This document shows positions 36,503 to 46,378 of a DNA stretch of 64,000 nucleotides, in pieces. This DNA is from Streptomyces sp. NBC_01210. GTDB taxonomy: Bacteria; Actinomycetota; Actinomycetes; Streptomycetales; Streptomycetaceae. The stretch covers positions 7,936,001-8,000,000 of the forward strand of contig NZ_CP108549.1 of assembly GCF_036010325.1 (NCBI RefSeq). The letters run 5' to 3'. The notes under the pieces were generated by a model. That model did no database searches. It had not been told where the DNA came from and was given only the letters and a program-made list of their open reading frames with translations. Made by a program: the position numbers and the translations under genes. Numbering within the stretch: the stretch's first letter is position 1; each line of letters opens with the position of its first letter.

Positions 36503-37219
36503 GTGACGCCGACGACACAGGGCCCACGGGCCCGGTACAGGGAGCAGACGCGCGCGGAGATCAAGGAAGCCGCGCTGCGACAGCTGGCCGAAGGTGGCCT
36601 GGCGGCCATCGCGCTGACCCGTATCGCCAAGGAAATGGGCATGTCGGGGCCCGCGCTCTACCGCTACTTCGCCAACCGTGACGACCTGCTCAGTGCGCTG
36701 ATCCGCGATACGTACGACGACCTTGCCGAGGCCATCGGAGTCGCCGCGGAGGCCTGTGCCGAGGTGTCACCGCGCGCACGGCTGCACGCGCTGGCCGACG
36801 CGTTCCGGGCCTGGGGCGTCGAGCAGCCGCACCGCTATCTGTTGATCGCCGGCCCGCCCCTGCCCGGCTACAGCGCACCGGCCGACACGGTGGCGCGGGC
36901 GCGGGCGGCGCTCGGTCCGTTCCTGAGCGTCTTCGTCGCGGGGGAGCCGTCGGGACCGGCGGTCCGGCTCGTCGAGCAGATGACCGCCTGGGCGGAGCGG
37001 GAGCCCGCCGTGGCGTCCTGGGCGGAGCAGTACACAGAACTGCCGGCGTCAGGAAGCGGTGTGGGCCGTGCGCTGGCGGGGGCGGTGCTCGCCTGGTCCC
37101 AGATGCATGGCGCCGTCAGCCTCGAAGTGGCCGGTCAGTTCACCGGTATGGGGCACGACCCGGGGACTCTGCTCGAGGCCCAGATCGACGCACTCGCGGA
37201 CGCGTTCCGGCTGGACTGA
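36503..37219 (+). CDS. TetR-family regulator with WHG (TetR_C_13-like) domain
   Basis: A 238-residue repressor. The helix-turn-helix is IALTRIAKEMGMSGPALYRYFANRDDLL (about residues 35-62). The C-terminal domain contains RAWGVEQPHRYLLIAGPPLPGY, typical of the TetR_C_13/WHG group. The GTG at 36503 lies 8 bases after GGAGGG (36489) and is preferred over the GTG at 36497. The palindrome at 36446-36460 is its likely operator. Its divergent partner is a deletion relic, so the regulator may now be without its original target. Confidence 0.9.
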   Translation: MTPTTQGPRARYREQTRAEIKEAALRQLAEGGLAAIALTRIAKEMGMSGPALYRYFANRDDLLSALIRDTYDDLAEAIGVAAEACAEVSPRARLHALADAFRAWGVEQPHRYLLIAGPPLPGYSAPADTVARARAALGPFLSVFVAGEPSGPAVRLVEQMTAWAEREPAVASWAEQYTELPASGSGVGRALAGAVLAWSQMHGAVSLEVAGQFTGMGHDPGTLLEAQIDALADAFRLD

Positions 37220-37293
37220 CGGGCGCCGGGTGACGGGCGGCGGGTGGCGGGCGACAGGCGGCGCGCCGGTCCGGCCGGGACGCGCGCGCCCGT

Positions 37294-38043
37294 CTAACGG
37301 CCCAGCGCGGCGCCGCCGTTGATGTGCAGGATCTGGCCCGTGACATACGCGGCCTCGGGCGAGGCGGCATAGCGGACCATCGCCGCGATCTCGGCGGGGA
37401 GCCCCGGCTTGCCCGTCAGGGACTGCTTCACCCGCGAGGCGATGAACTCCGGAGTGGCGCGGTCGCCGAAGAACTCCGTGTCGGCGACGAATCCGGGTGC
37501 CACGGCGTTGACAGTGATGCCCTCCGCGCCGAGCCTCTGGGCGAGATCGAAGGTGTACGTGTTGACCGCGGCCTTCGAGCCGCCGTACGAACCCGGGCCG
37601 CGCAGAGCCGCGATCGACGACAGATGGACGATCCGGCCGCCCGGCCGCCGCATGTGGGGGAGCAGCGCCTCCGTCAGCAGGACCGATGTCAGGACGTTGG
37701 CGGCGAAGTTGCGGCGGTAGCTGTCGGCGATGCCTTCCAGGCTGCCGTCGTGCGAGGCCGCGACATTGCCTCCCGCGTTGGTCACCAGAACATCGACCGC
37801 GTCACTGCCGTCGGTGATGAACTGCGCAGCGCGGCGTACCTGTTCGGGCTCGGACAGATCCGCCGGGAACCAGGTCGCCGTGGAGTCCCCGTGGGTGGCG
37901 TTGAGCTTCTCGGCCGCCGCGCGCAGCACCACTTCGCGGCGGCCGAGAAGGGTCACATCGGCGCCGGCCGCGGCGAAGGACTCAGCCACGGCGAGCCCGA
38001 TGCCCGTACCGCCGCCCGACACCACGATCCGTCTTGGACTCAC
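37294..38043 (-). CDS. SDR-family oxidoreductase (FabG-like)
   Basis: A 249-residue classical short-chain dehydrogenase. The cofactor motif is VVSGGGTGIG, NAG appears in VTNAGGN, the active site Ser is in HLSSIAAL, and YxxxK is in SYGGSKAA. The C-terminus YVTGQILHINGGAALGR is typical of 3-oxoacyl-ACP-reductase-like members. The start is a GTG. Substrate unknown. It is divergent from the PQQ-type sugar dehydrogenase. Confidence 0.92.
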   Translation of the reverse strand: MSPRRIVVSGGGTGIGLAVAESFAAAGADVTLLGRREVVLRAAAEKLNATHGDSTATWFPADLSEPEQVRRAAQFITDGSDAVDVLVTNAGGNVAASHDGSLEGIADSYRRNFAANVLTSVLLTEALLPHMRRPGGRIVHLSSIAALRGPGSYGGSKAAVNTYTFDLAQRLGAEGITVNAVAPGFVADTEFFGDRATPEFIASRVKQSLTGKPGLPAEIAAMVRYAASPEAAYVTGQILHINGGAALGR

Positions 38044-38246
38044 AGCTCCACCTGTTCTCGTATGTGACCGATGGTCTTATTCGTGCACAGGAAGTTACGG
38101 ATCACCTTACGTGGTGTCAAGGAATCCCGAGGCATCCCGCAAGACAGGCAGCATTCTCAACTGGTCTGTGCACGACGGTTGTTCAAGCACCGAGACGTCG
38201 ATTACATGGTTGAGCTCTCGCTCCCTCGCGTCGAAGGAGACCAGCG

Positions 38247-40349
38247 GTGCTCGCACCTCGCAGCAAAAGATCCCCGTTCCTCATTGCCGTGCTCGCTCTC
38301 GCCCTGCTGCTGTCCGTACTGACGGCGTCGCCCGGCGCGGCGCAGGCAGCAGACGAAGCCGGTGGGCCTGTCCATGACCCGATACCGACGAAGCCGATCC
38401 AGTCCGGTCTGGGCCTGGTGGTCGAGGAGTACGCCTCCTTCCCCAAGACCGAACCCGTTCCCGGACCGGTCACAGACCCCCGCCTCAAGCGCCATGCCCG
38501 GATCAACTTCCTGAGCGAACTGCCCGACCGCTCGGGGCGGATGGCGGTCCCCGACCTCAACGGCCGGCTCTATCTCGTCGAACACGGACAACCGCGCGTA
38601 TATCTGGATGTCGCCGCCGCCATCGGCCCCGCCTTCTTCGCCAGCAGCGGCATGGGCCAGGGCTTCGGGTTCGTCACCTTCGACCCCGGCTTCCGCAAGA
38701 ACGGCAGGTTCTTCACGGTCCACACCGAGAAGGCCTCCGCCACCTCCGCCCGGCCGGACTTCGTCCAGCAGGCGACCACCAACTACCACGGCATCGTTAC
38801 CGAGTGGACGGCCGACGACCCGGCCGCTGACACCTTCAGCGGCAGCCGTCGCGAGCTGCTCCGTATCGGATTCTCCGGCGGCGGCCACGGCATCCAGCAG
38901 ATCGACTTCAACCCGACCGCGAGGCCCGGCGACCGGGACTACGGGTTGCTCTACGTCGCCGCGGGCGACGGAGCCCAGGGTGTCAACAACACCGAGCCGC
39001 AGAATCTGGCGCTGCCGCACGGCAAGATCCTCCGTATCGATCCGCGCGGCAGTAACAGCGCGAACGGAAAATACGGGGTTCCGGCCTCGAATCCGTTCGT
39101 CGGCAAGCCGGGTGCACTGGGCGAGATCTACGCGTACGGAATGCGCGACCCGCACCGTTTCAGCTGGGACCCGGCCGGCCGTCACCGGATGTACCTCGGG
39201 CACATCGGCGAGCACGCCGTCGAAGGCGTCTACGAGGTGCGGGCAGGAGACAACCTCGGCTGGAGCGAGCGCGAAGGCACCTTCGTCTACGACAAGGCGG
39301 CGGTCAACCCCTGCGACCGGCTGCTCCCGCTGCCGGAGGACGACGCGAAGAACGGCTACACCTACCCCGTCGCCGCGTACGACCACGATCCGCCCGCCAG
39401 CTGGAACTGCAGGTCGGACCTGGGGCGCGCGATCGTCGGCGGCTTCGTCTACCGCGGCCACGACGCGCCGGCGCTGTGGGGCAAATACCTCTACGGCGAC
39501 GTCGTCGACGGCCGGCTGCTGTACTCCGAGGCAAGCGAGATGCGCAGGGGCGGCAAGCAGCTCGCCGACACCTACCAGTTGATGCTCTTCGGCCGTACGG
39601 GCGAGCGCGTCACCCTGCCGGAACTCGCCGGTGACAGCCGGGTCGACCTCCGCTTCGGCCGGGACGCGCGCGGCGAGCTGTATCTGCTGTCCAAGGCGAA
39701 CGGCAAGATCTGGAAGGTCACCGGGACCCGCCGGTTCGCCGACTGCAGGACCCACGGCACCACGCTCACGCATGTGACGGGCGCGAAGAACTGGGCGCCC
39801 GTCACCCCCGCCAAATGGCAGTTCCCGCGCGGCCAGGTCACTCTCGCCGAGGCGGGCGTCGCCCGCCCGGGACCGCGCAGGCCGTTCGAGTACGCGGTGC
39901 TCACCGCGGGGCCGCGGTTCGGCTCCACCCGGATCGACGCGGAGGTCCGGCTGGACACCCCGGTCGAGATCAGCAACCGGGACGTGATCATCGTGTTCGG
40001 CTACCAGTCCGACACGAAGTTCTATTACGCGCATCTGTCGTCCGACAACACGATCTACCCGCACAACGGCATCTTCGTGGTCAATGAGGCGGACCGGCTG
40101 CGGCTCGATCACCAGTGGAACGGATCCACCGGAGCTCCGCCGGCCATCGCCGACGCGCGATGGCACGACGTCCGCATCGTGCACTGCGCGGACAGCGGAG
40201 AGATCGCGGTATACGTCGGCGGCTCGAAGAACCCGCTGATGACCGCCGTGGACAAGACATTCGGCTCGGGCAGGGTGGGCTTCGGCTCGTTCGACAACGT
40301 GGGCAGCCTGCGCGACCTCAAGGTCACCGGCAGGCCTGCCGGAAAGTGA
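38247..40349 (+). CDS. Secreted PQQ-dependent glucose/sorbosone dehydrogenase-like protein
   Basis: A 700-residue exported protein. The signal peptide (about 1-35) ends near AQAADEAGG. The GSDH beta-propeller covers about 60-490, with MGQGFGFVTFDPGF, FSGGGHGIQQIDFNP, LYVAAGDGAQGVNN and YAYGMRDPHRFSWDP typical of PQQ-binding soluble aldose dehydrogenases. A jelly-roll-like C-terminal domain (about 500-700, VIIVFGYQSDTKFYYAHLSS) may bind polysaccharide. The combination suggests oxidation of sugars at a polymer surface, possibly supplying electrons or peroxide to LPMOs such as the one at 47742. That link is speculation. Confidence 0.9.
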   Translation: MLAPRSKRSPFLIAVLALALLLSVLTASPGAAQAADEAGGPVHDPIPTKPIQSGLGLVVEEYASFPKTEPVPGPVTDPRLKRHARINFLSELPDRSGRMAVPDLNGRLYLVEHGQPRVYLDVAAAIGPAFFASSGMGQGFGFVTFDPGFRKNGRFFTVHTEKASATSARPDFVQQATTNYHGIVTEWTADDPAADTFSGSRRELLRIGFSGGGHGIQQIDFNPTARPGDRDYGLLYVAAGDGAQGVNNTEPQNLALPHGKILRIDPRGSNSANGKYGVPASNPFVGKPGALGEIYAYGMRDPHRFSWDPAGRHRMYLGHIGEHAVEGVYEVRAGDNLGWSEREGTFVYDKAAVNPCDRLLPLPEDDAKNGYTYPVAAYDHDPPASWNCRSDLGRAIVGGFVYRGHDAPALWGKYLYGDVVDGRLLYSEASEMRRGGKQLADTYQLMLFGRTGERVTLPELAGDSRVDLRFGRDARGELYLLSKANGKIWKVTGTRRFADCRTHGTTLTHVTGAKNWAPVTPAKWQFPRGQVTLAEAGVARPGPRRPFEYAVLTAGPRFGSTRIDAEVRLDTPVEISNRDVIIVFGYQSDTKFYYAHLSSDNTIYPHNGIFVVNEADRLRLDHQWNGSTGAPPAIADARWHDVRIVHCADSGEIAVYVGGSKNPLMTAVDKTFGSGRVGFGSFDNVGSLRDLKVTGRPAGK

Positions 40350-40355
40350 CACCAC

Positions 40356-40391
40356 GCAGTCAGGGCCCCTCCTGGGACGGGCCCTGACTGC
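40356..40391. terminator. Bidirectional terminator, 13-bp perfect stem
   Basis: GCAGTCAGGGCCC (40356) and GGGCCCTGACTGC (40379) form a perfect stem with a 10-base loop between the convergent sugar dehydrogenase and permease genes. Confidence 0.92.
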
Positions 40392-40418
40392 TTCGCAGTG
40401 GACTGCGGCTCTGACGCG

Positions 40419-41948
40419 TCAGACGATGTTCTCCGCGATCTCCGCCTGCTCACGGGCGGATCCGTACGCGGACGGCGTGCCGTACGAGCGGCGTGCCACG
40501 AACCACCACACGGTGGCCAGCACCAGCACAGCGACCAGCGCGATCGAGGCGTAGTTCATCGTGTCGACGGTCACCGGGTTGGACTGCGGCAGGCAGAACA
40601 ACACCGTCACACACGCCACCCACACCACGGCCACCCAGCCGATCGGCTTGCTCCAGCGGCCCAGGCTCCACGGACCGGGTTCGAAGCGGTCCTTGGCGCG
40701 CAGCTTCAGATAGATCGGGATCGCGTACGCCGGCGTGATGCCGATGACGTTGATCGCGGTCACCGCGCCGTACGCGGTCGTGGAGTACAGGGACGGCAGG
40801 GCCAGCAGACAGGCGAAGACGACCGACAGCCATACCGCGGGGACCGGGGTCTGGGTGCGGCTGCTGACCTTCCGCCACAGCGCCGAGCCGGGCAGCGCGT
40901 TGTCGCGGCTGAACGCGAACACCATACGGCTGGCCGCTGCCACCTCGGCGTTGCCGCAGAACAGCTGTGCCACGATCACGACGAGCAGTAGGGCCGTGGC
41001 GCCGCTGGTGCCGAGCGCGTCGAGCAGGATCTGGGCCGGCGGTACGCCGGTGGCACTCGCCTTGGTGCCCTCGTAGTCCTGGATGGCGAAGGTCAGACCG
41101 GCCAGCAGGGCGAAACCGGCGATCCAGGAGACCCAGATGGAACGTACGATGCCGCGGGCGGCGGAGACGGAAGCGTTGGAGGTCTCCTCCGACAGATGCG
41201 CGGAGGCGTCGTAGCCGGAGAAGGTGTACTGCGCCAGCAGCAGGCCGATCGCGGCCACATAGATGGGACTGTCCCAGCCGGTGCCGTTGACGAACTCGGT
41301 GAAGACGAACTCGGGCGACTGGTGGTCGGAAGGCACGATGGCCAGTGCGCCGACGATCAGAGCGACGCCGCCCAGGTGCCACCACACGCTGACCGAGTTG
41401 AGCAGGCTGACCAGCCGCACCCCGAACAGGTTCAGGACGGCGTGCAGCAGCAGAATGCACATGAAAATGATCATGGTGGAGCCGGGTGTGGGATGAAATC
41501 CCCACTGCAGATTCAGAAACGCCCCGGTGAACAGGGCGCAGCCGTAGTCGATACCGGCGATCGCACCCAGCAGGCCGAGGAGATTCAGCCAGCCGGTGTA
41601 CCAGCCCCACTTACGGCCGCCGAGCCGGTCGGCCATGTAGTACAGCGCACCCGACGTGGGGTACGCGCTGGTCACCTCGGCGAGGGCCATGCCGACGCAC
41701 AGGACGAACAGACCGACGCCCGCCCAGCCCCAGAGCATCACCGCAGGGCCACCGGTGTTCAGCCCGAAGCCGTACAGGGTCATGCAGCCGGACAGGATCG
41801 AGATGACGGAGAAGCTGATGGCGAAATTACCGAAGCCACCCATGCGGCGGGCAAGCACCGGCTGATAGCCGAGTTCGCGCAGCCGCTCCTCCTCGTCCTT
41901 CGGGGAAATCTGGTCCGAACTCGACCACTTCGGCGGGGATATGGACAT
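40419..41948 (-). CDS. APC-family amino-acid permease (GABA-permease type)
   Basis: A 509-residue transporter with 12 predicted membrane segments. The N-terminus ELGYQPVLARRMGGFGNFAISFSVISILSG is the signature of the bacterial amino-acid/choline (ACT) group, and SAYPTSGALYYMADRL and SGYDASAHLSEET are further motifs. Substrate likely GABA or another amino acid or amine. The ATG at 41948 has a GGAGG site 7 bases upstream; the frame open further left is not supported. It is intact, unlike the permease relic at 34138. Confidence 0.92.
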   Translation of the reverse strand: MSISPPKWSSSDQISPKDEEERLRELGYQPVLARRMGGFGNFAISFSVISILSGCMTLYGFGLNTGGPAVMLWGWAGVGLFVLCVGMALAEVTSAYPTSGALYYMADRLGGRKWGWYTGWLNLLGLLGAIAGIDYGCALFTGAFLNLQWGFHPTPGSTMIIFMCILLLHAVLNLFGVRLVSLLNSVSVWWHLGGVALIVGALAIVPSDHQSPEFVFTEFVNGTGWDSPIYVAAIGLLLAQYTFSGYDASAHLSEETSNASVSAARGIVRSIWVSWIAGFALLAGLTFAIQDYEGTKASATGVPPAQILLDALGTSGATALLLVVIVAQLFCGNAEVAAASRMVFAFSRDNALPGSALWRKVSSRTQTPVPAVWLSVVFACLLALPSLYSTTAYGAVTAINVIGITPAYAIPIYLKLRAKDRFEPGPWSLGRWSKPIGWVAVVWVACVTVLFCLPQSNPVTVDTMNYASIALVAVLVLATVWWFVARRSYGTPSAYGSAREQAEIAENIV

Positions 41949-42114
41949 CGAAGAACCTCCGGGGAAAGGGTGATGCACTGAGCGGACAGGGACGGGAGCA
42001 GGGGCAGGGGCAGGGACAGGGCGTGGTGCGGGCGCGCGGACGTGTCTCGCGTACGCGTGCAGGGGAGAGCGGTGGATCAGCCGTGCGGTCGGGCTCGCGG
42101 GGCTGGGTGCGCGG

Positions 42115-43110
42115 TCAGGGCCCCGCGCCGCGCGCGGCCGCGAGACAACGGCCACGAGCGCGGAGGAACACTTCCTCCGCCAGGCCCGCGTCACCGGGGC
42201 TGTCTGTGCGGTAGGCCCACGGCAGCGTGGTGTAGTACGGGCCCAGCGCCTCGAACACCGGTGCCGCGTCGGGGAATTGGAGCGCGCCCCACAGGGCGTG
42301 GGACAGATAGTTGAGATCAAGCAGCGAACGCCCGGCCGGGGCCACCTGGTTGAACCAGCTGTGCAGGGCGCGCTGCGCGTCCCGGGCCGCGTCCTCCGTC
42401 ACCCAGTGGAGATCCAGCGCCTTCTCCTGGCCGTGTTCCCGGCGGTAGCGCTCCACGCGTACATAGAGCGGGAGCGCGTGCAACGGCGACCCGGAAGGCG
42501 CGGAGGACGCCGCCCACTGCACGAAGTTGACCGCCTCGGACAGATGACCGCCGGACCTGCGCGCGTAGACGAACTGCAGCATCCGGTGGTAAGCCTCGCG
42601 GTTGAACGGATCGCGCTTGTCGGCCTCCGCCAGCAGACCCCACGGGCCGGGGAACAGCATCGGACCCGGCGGTGCCGTGCGATGCTCGTCCATCTGCTGC
42701 TTCTCGTCGAGCTGGGCCAGCGCCAGCAGACAGACCCACGGCACCGGATCCTCCGGAGCCTGGTGACCGGCGACCCGGCAGGCCTCCCAGGCCTCGTGCC
42801 ACAGCTCCTGGGTACGCCGGTGCCCCTCACGATGGGCCCGCAGCGCCCGCTCCACCACGACCCGGCAGTGCATCACGGTCGCGGCGAGCGAGCGGGGTTC
42901 CTCCCTGCGCCAGGCCTGCACCGCGTCGGAACCGGCGGCCACCGCAGCGAGAACCTGGGTCCGCTGGGTCCACAGTGCCCAGTCGGAGGTCGCGGTCAGC
43001 AGGTTCCGCATCGACACCCACCGACCGGTGCGTAAGTCCTGCATGGCGGTGCGCAGTTCACTGTCGTGACCCGCTGGGTGGTACACCGGGCGTAACTCGT
43101 CGTTGGACAT
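42115..43110 (-). CDS. Conserved hypothetical protein with two TTA codons
   Basis: A 331-residue soluble, helix-rich protein I do not recognise by name. It has repeated Trp/Arg-rich amphipathic helices (WALWTQRTQVLAAV, HEAWEACRVAGHQAP, REAYHRMLQFVYARR) that suggest a TPR-like solenoid. Leu6 (codon 43093-43095) and Leu26 (43033-43035) are TTA, the rare codon read by the bldA tRNA, so translation should be limited to developmental stages. It is divergent from the FGGY kinase operon. No signal peptide. Confidence 0.8.
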   Translation of the reverse strand: MSNDELRPVYHPAGHDSELRTAMQDLRTGRWVSMRNLLTATSDWALWTQRTQVLAAVAAGSDAVQAWRREEPRSLAATVMHCRVVVERALRAHREGHRRTQELWHEAWEACRVAGHQAPEDPVPWVCLLALAQLDEKQQMDEHRTAPPGPMLFPGPWGLLAEADKRDPFNREAYHRMLQFVYARRSGGHLSEAVNFVQWAASSAPSGSPLHALPLYVRVERYRREHGQEKALDLHWVTEDAARDAQRALHSWFNQVAPAGRSLLDLNYLSHALWGALQFPDAAPVFEALGPYYTTLPWAYRTDSPGDAGLAEEVFLRARGRCLAAARGAGP

Positions 43111-43409
43111 CAGCCCGCTGCAGGTCTCGTTGTGGTGGTCATAGGTCCTCTGGAGACGGTGAGGGGTCGAGGCGGTGCTTGAAGGCGATGCTTTGCGGTG
43201 ATCTTACTCAACCATGGGGTAACAGCAAGAAGTTGATGATGCATCAGGGGCCGGTCAGGATTGCGGTTGTGGGGACGCAGGTCCGCCGGGGGGCTCTTGA
43301 CGGCGGCCGTGACCTGCTCCACGCTCTCCTTGAGCGATCAAGGTTTCTCTGCGTTTCCTCTGCCGGATTCCTTCTACCGAAGACTTCTACCGAAGAGCGG
43401 GGTGGCCCG
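43111..43409. promoter_or_regulatory. Divergent intergenic region with a 12-bp direct repeat
   Basis: No gene. CTTCTACCGAAG occurs twice, at 43371-43382 and 43384-43395, just upstream of the FGGY kinase ATG (43410). Each copy is also weakly palindromic (CTTC...GAAG), so this could be a paired operator or a leader structure. AT-rich sequence near 43197-43240 may hold the promoters. Confidence 0.55.
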
Positions 43410-44855
43410 ATGACAGGCCCAGTGCTTGCCGTCGACCAGGGCACCTCCGGTACGAAGGCCCTGGTCATCTGCCCCGAGCGCGGTGTGATCGCAACCGGCT
43501 CCGCTCCGGTGAACCCCCGTTACCGCAGCGGCGGACGCGTGGAAGTCGACCCCGCCGCGCTCCTCTCCTCGGTCGTCGACGCCGGACGCCAGGCGCTCGC
43601 CCGTGCCGGAGAACCGGTCGCCGCTGTCGGCCTCGCCAACCAGGGCGAGACCGTCCTGGCCTGGGATCCGGCCACGGGCGATCCGCTGACCGACGCGATC
43701 GTCTGGCAGGACCGGCGGGCCGAGCCGATCTGTGCGGAACTCGCCCCGCACGCCGCCGAGCTGGCACAGCTGACCGGACTCCCGCTCGACCCGTACTTCG
43801 CCGCGCCCAAGATGGCCTGGATACGCCGCGAGCTCACCCGCGAAGGCGTCGTCACCACCAGCGACGCCTGGCTGATCCACCGGCTGACCGGCGCCTTCGT
43901 CACGGACGCGGCGACCGCCGGACGCACCCAGCTCCTCGACCTCGACCGCGTCGACTGGTCTCCGCAGGCGCTCGACATCTACGGCCTGACCGGCGAGCGG
44001 ATGCCGGAGATCGTCGACGCGGACGGCCCCGTCGGCATCACCACGGCCTTCGGCACCGCGATCCCGCTCACCGGACTCCTGGTCGACCAGCAGGCCGCGC
44101 TGCTCGCCCAGAGCGTCACCGAACCGGGCACCGCCAAATGCACCTACGGCACCGGTGCGTTCCTTCTCGCCCAGACGGGGTCCCGCCCGCGCCGTACGAG
44201 CAACGGCCTTGTCAGCTGTGTCGCCTGGCGGCTCGGCGGACGCACCAGCTACTGCCTCGACGGACAGGTCTATACGGCCGCCTCCGCCGTCCGCTGGCTC
44301 ACCGACCTCGGAGTGATCTCCGGCGCCGCCGACCTGGACCCCGTCGGCTCGGCCGTGCCGGACAGTGGCGGCGTCACCTTCGTACCGGCCCTCGCCGGTC
44401 TCGCGGCCCCCTGGTGGCGCGGCGATCTGCGCGGCTCGCTGACCGGCCTCGGACTGGACACCGGTCCCGGACAGCTGGTGCGTGCGCTGTGCGAAGGCAT
44501 CGCCGCTCAGGTCGTCGAGCTCACCGACGCGGTCGCCGCGGACCTCGGGACACCGCTCACGGGTCTGCGCGTCGACGGCGGCCTGACCCGCTCGGCCCTG
44601 CTGATGCAGACACAGGCCGATCTGCTTCAACTGCCCGTCGAAGTATCGGCGTTGCCCGACGCCACGGCACTCGGGGTCGGAGCGGTGGCGCGGCTGGGCC
44701 TGGATCCGGGCCTGACCGCCGAGCAGGCGATACCCGCGTGGAAACCGTCCGTCGTCCATGAGCCGAGGATCAGCGCGGCACAGGCGGCCGAGCGCCTCGC
44801 GGCCTTCCGCGCCGAGGTGGCCGCGCTGCTGGACCGTACCCCTACTGACCGTTGA
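43410..44855 (+). CDS. FGGY-family carbohydrate kinase (glycerol-kinase-like)
   Basis: A 481-residue FGGY kinase. The phosphate-1 motif DQGTSGTKALVICPERG starts the protein, VWQDRRAEPICAEL is typical of glycerol kinases, and the C-terminal adenosine region reads GLRVDGGLTRSALLMQTQADLL. It phosphorylates glycerol or a related polyol. It is the first gene of a unit with two FAD oxidoreductases resembling GlpA and GlpB, pointing to glycerol or polyol phosphate oxidation. ATG at 43410 gives the usual length; the longer frame to the left overlaps the divergent gene. Confidence 0.9.
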   Translation: MTGPVLAVDQGTSGTKALVICPERGVIATGSAPVNPRYRSGGRVEVDPAALLSSVVDAGRQALARAGEPVAAVGLANQGETVLAWDPATGDPLTDAIVWQDRRAEPICAELAPHAAELAQLTGLPLDPYFAAPKMAWIRRELTREGVVTTSDAWLIHRLTGAFVTDAATAGRTQLLDLDRVDWSPQALDIYGLTGERMPEIVDADGPVGITTAFGTAIPLTGLLVDQQAALLAQSVTEPGTAKCTYGTGAFLLAQTGSRPRRTSNGLVSCVAWRLGGRTSYCLDGQVYTAASAVRWLTDLGVISGAADLDPVGSAVPDSGGVTFVPALAGLAAPWWRGDLRGSLTGLGLDTGPGQLVRALCEGIAAQVVELTDAVAADLGTPLTGLRVDGGLTRSALLMQTQADLLQLPVEVSALPDATALGVGAVARLGLDPGLTAEQAIPAWKPSVVHEPRISAAQAAERLAAFRAEVAALLDRTPTDR

Positions 44856-44980
44856 ATCCCGACTGCTCCATGAAGCCCGGCCGGGGGCCGTACGCGCGAT
44901 CAGGACCAGGGCGTGTTGTGGAAGTAGCGCCGTCCGCCCGCGGGGCAGGCGGGACTTCTCAAACCCGCCCTGGGAGCACC

Positions 44981-46378
44981 ATGACTGTCACGACCGCCGG
45001 GCAACTGCCGGACACGATGCACGACGTGATCGTGGTCGGCGCCGGCGTGGTCGGCTCGGCCATCGCCCGCGAACTCGCCCGCCACCGGCTGCGTGCCGCC
45101 TTCGTGGACGCCTCCGACGACGTCGGCAATGGCACGTCGAAGGCGAACACGGCGATCCTGCACACCGGATTCGACGCCGTCCCCGGCTCGTTGGAGTCCC
45201 GGCTCGTACGCGACGGACAGCGGCGGCTCGCCACCTACGCCGCGGAAACCGGCATCCCGGTCGAACCGCTCGGTGCGCTCCTCGTCGCCTGGGACCAGGA
45301 GCAGCTCGCCGCACTTCCCGCGCTCGCCGCCAAGGCCGAGCGCAACGGCTACCACAACGCACGGCTCATCGGCGCGGACGAGGTGCGCGCACGCGAGCCG
45401 CACCTCGGGCCGGGTGCGCTCGGTGCGCTCGACGTCCCGGGCGAGAGCATCATCTGTGCCTGGACCGCCACACTCGCGTACGCCACCCAAGCCGTCCGAG
45501 GCGGCGTCGACCTGCATCTGAACTGCCGGGTGGAGAGCGTGACCAGCGGTGGCAGCCACCATGAACTCACCACCAGCCGTGGTCTGTTGCGCACCCGCTA
45601 CCTCGTCAACGCGGCCGGACTGTACGCCGACGAGCTGGACCGCGAGCTCGGCCACACCGACTTCACCGTCACTCCGCGCCGGGGCCAGCTCATCGTCTTC
45701 GACAAGCTCGCCCGCGAGCTGGTCCGCCACATCCTGCTGCCCGTGCCGACCGCGCTCGGCAAAGGCGTACTGGTGGCACCGACCGTGTACGGCAATGTGA
45801 TGCTCGGCCCGACCGCCGAGGACCTCGGCGACAAGGAAGCCACCGGAGCGACCGCCGAAGGGCTGGACTTCCTGAGGGAGAAGGGCCGACGGATCATGCC
45901 GGAGCTGCTCGATGAGGAGATCACCGCCGTCTACGCGGGCCTGCGCGCCGCCACCGAGCACGACGACTACCGGATCCGGGCGCACGCGCGGCAGCGGTAC
46001 ATAGCCGTCGGCGGTATCCGCTCCACGGGACTGACCGCATCGATGGCGATCGCCGCCCACGTCACCGACCTCCTTGCCGACGCCGGTCTTGACCTGGGGG
46101 ATGGGCACGAACTGGAGCCCGTACGCATGCCGAACCTCGGGGAGGCGTTCCCGCGTCCCTACCAGCGTGCCGATCTCATCGCCGCGGATCCCGAGTACGG
46201 CACACTCGTCTGCCACTGCGAACGTGTCTCCCGCGGGGAGATCCGCGACGCCCTTGCCAGTACGGTTCCGCCGGGCTCGCTCGACGGACTCCGGCGCCGT
46301 ACGCGCGCGCGCGGCGGTCGCTGCCAGGGCTTCTACTGCGGGGCCGCCGTGCGCGAGCTCTTCGAGGCACGCCGATGA
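44981..46378 (+). CDS. GlpA-like FAD oxidoreductase with BFD [2Fe-2S] domain
   Basis: A 465-residue flavoprotein of the glycerol-3-phosphate dehydrogenase/DAO family. The FAD motif is VIVVGAGVVGSAIARELA; TSKANTAILHTGFDA and RRGQLIVFDK are substrate-domain motifs. A C-terminal BFD-like domain (about 405-465) has CHCERVSRGEI and GGRCQGFYC, four Cys for a [2Fe-2S] cluster. This fits a membrane-linked dehydrogenase passing electrons on rather than a simple oxidase. ATG at 44981 follows GGGAG by four bases. It overlaps the next gene (ATGA). Confidence 0.9.
   Translation: MTVTTAGQLPDTMHDVIVVGAGVVGSAIARELARHRLRAAFVDASDDVGNGTSKANTAILHTGFDAVPGSLESRLVRDGQRRLATYAAETGIPVEPLGALLVAWDQEQLAALPALAAKAERNGYHNARLIGADEVRAREPHLGPGALGALDVPGESIICAWTATLAYATQAVRGGVDLHLNCRVESVTSGGSHHELTTSRGLLRTRYLVNAAGLYADELDRELGHTDFTVTPRRGQLIVFDKLARELVRHILLPVPTALGKGVLVAPTVYGNVMLGPTAEDLGDKEATGATAEGLDFLREKGRRIMPELLDEEITAVYAGLRAATEHDDYRIRAHARQRYIAVGGIRSTGLTASMAIAAHVTDLLADAGLDLGDGHELEPVRMPNLGEAFPRPYQRADLIAADPEYGTLVCHCERVSRGEIRDALASTVPPGSLDGLRRRTRARGGRCQGFYCGAAVRELFEARR

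Noticed and set aside
38202..40355. Very long open frame (717 codons) antisense to the PQQ-type sugar dehydrogenase
   Set aside because: Composition is the reversed image of the plus-strand gene, with no family motif and no ribosome-binding site. High GC makes such frames common; the plus strand has signal peptide and GSDH motifs.
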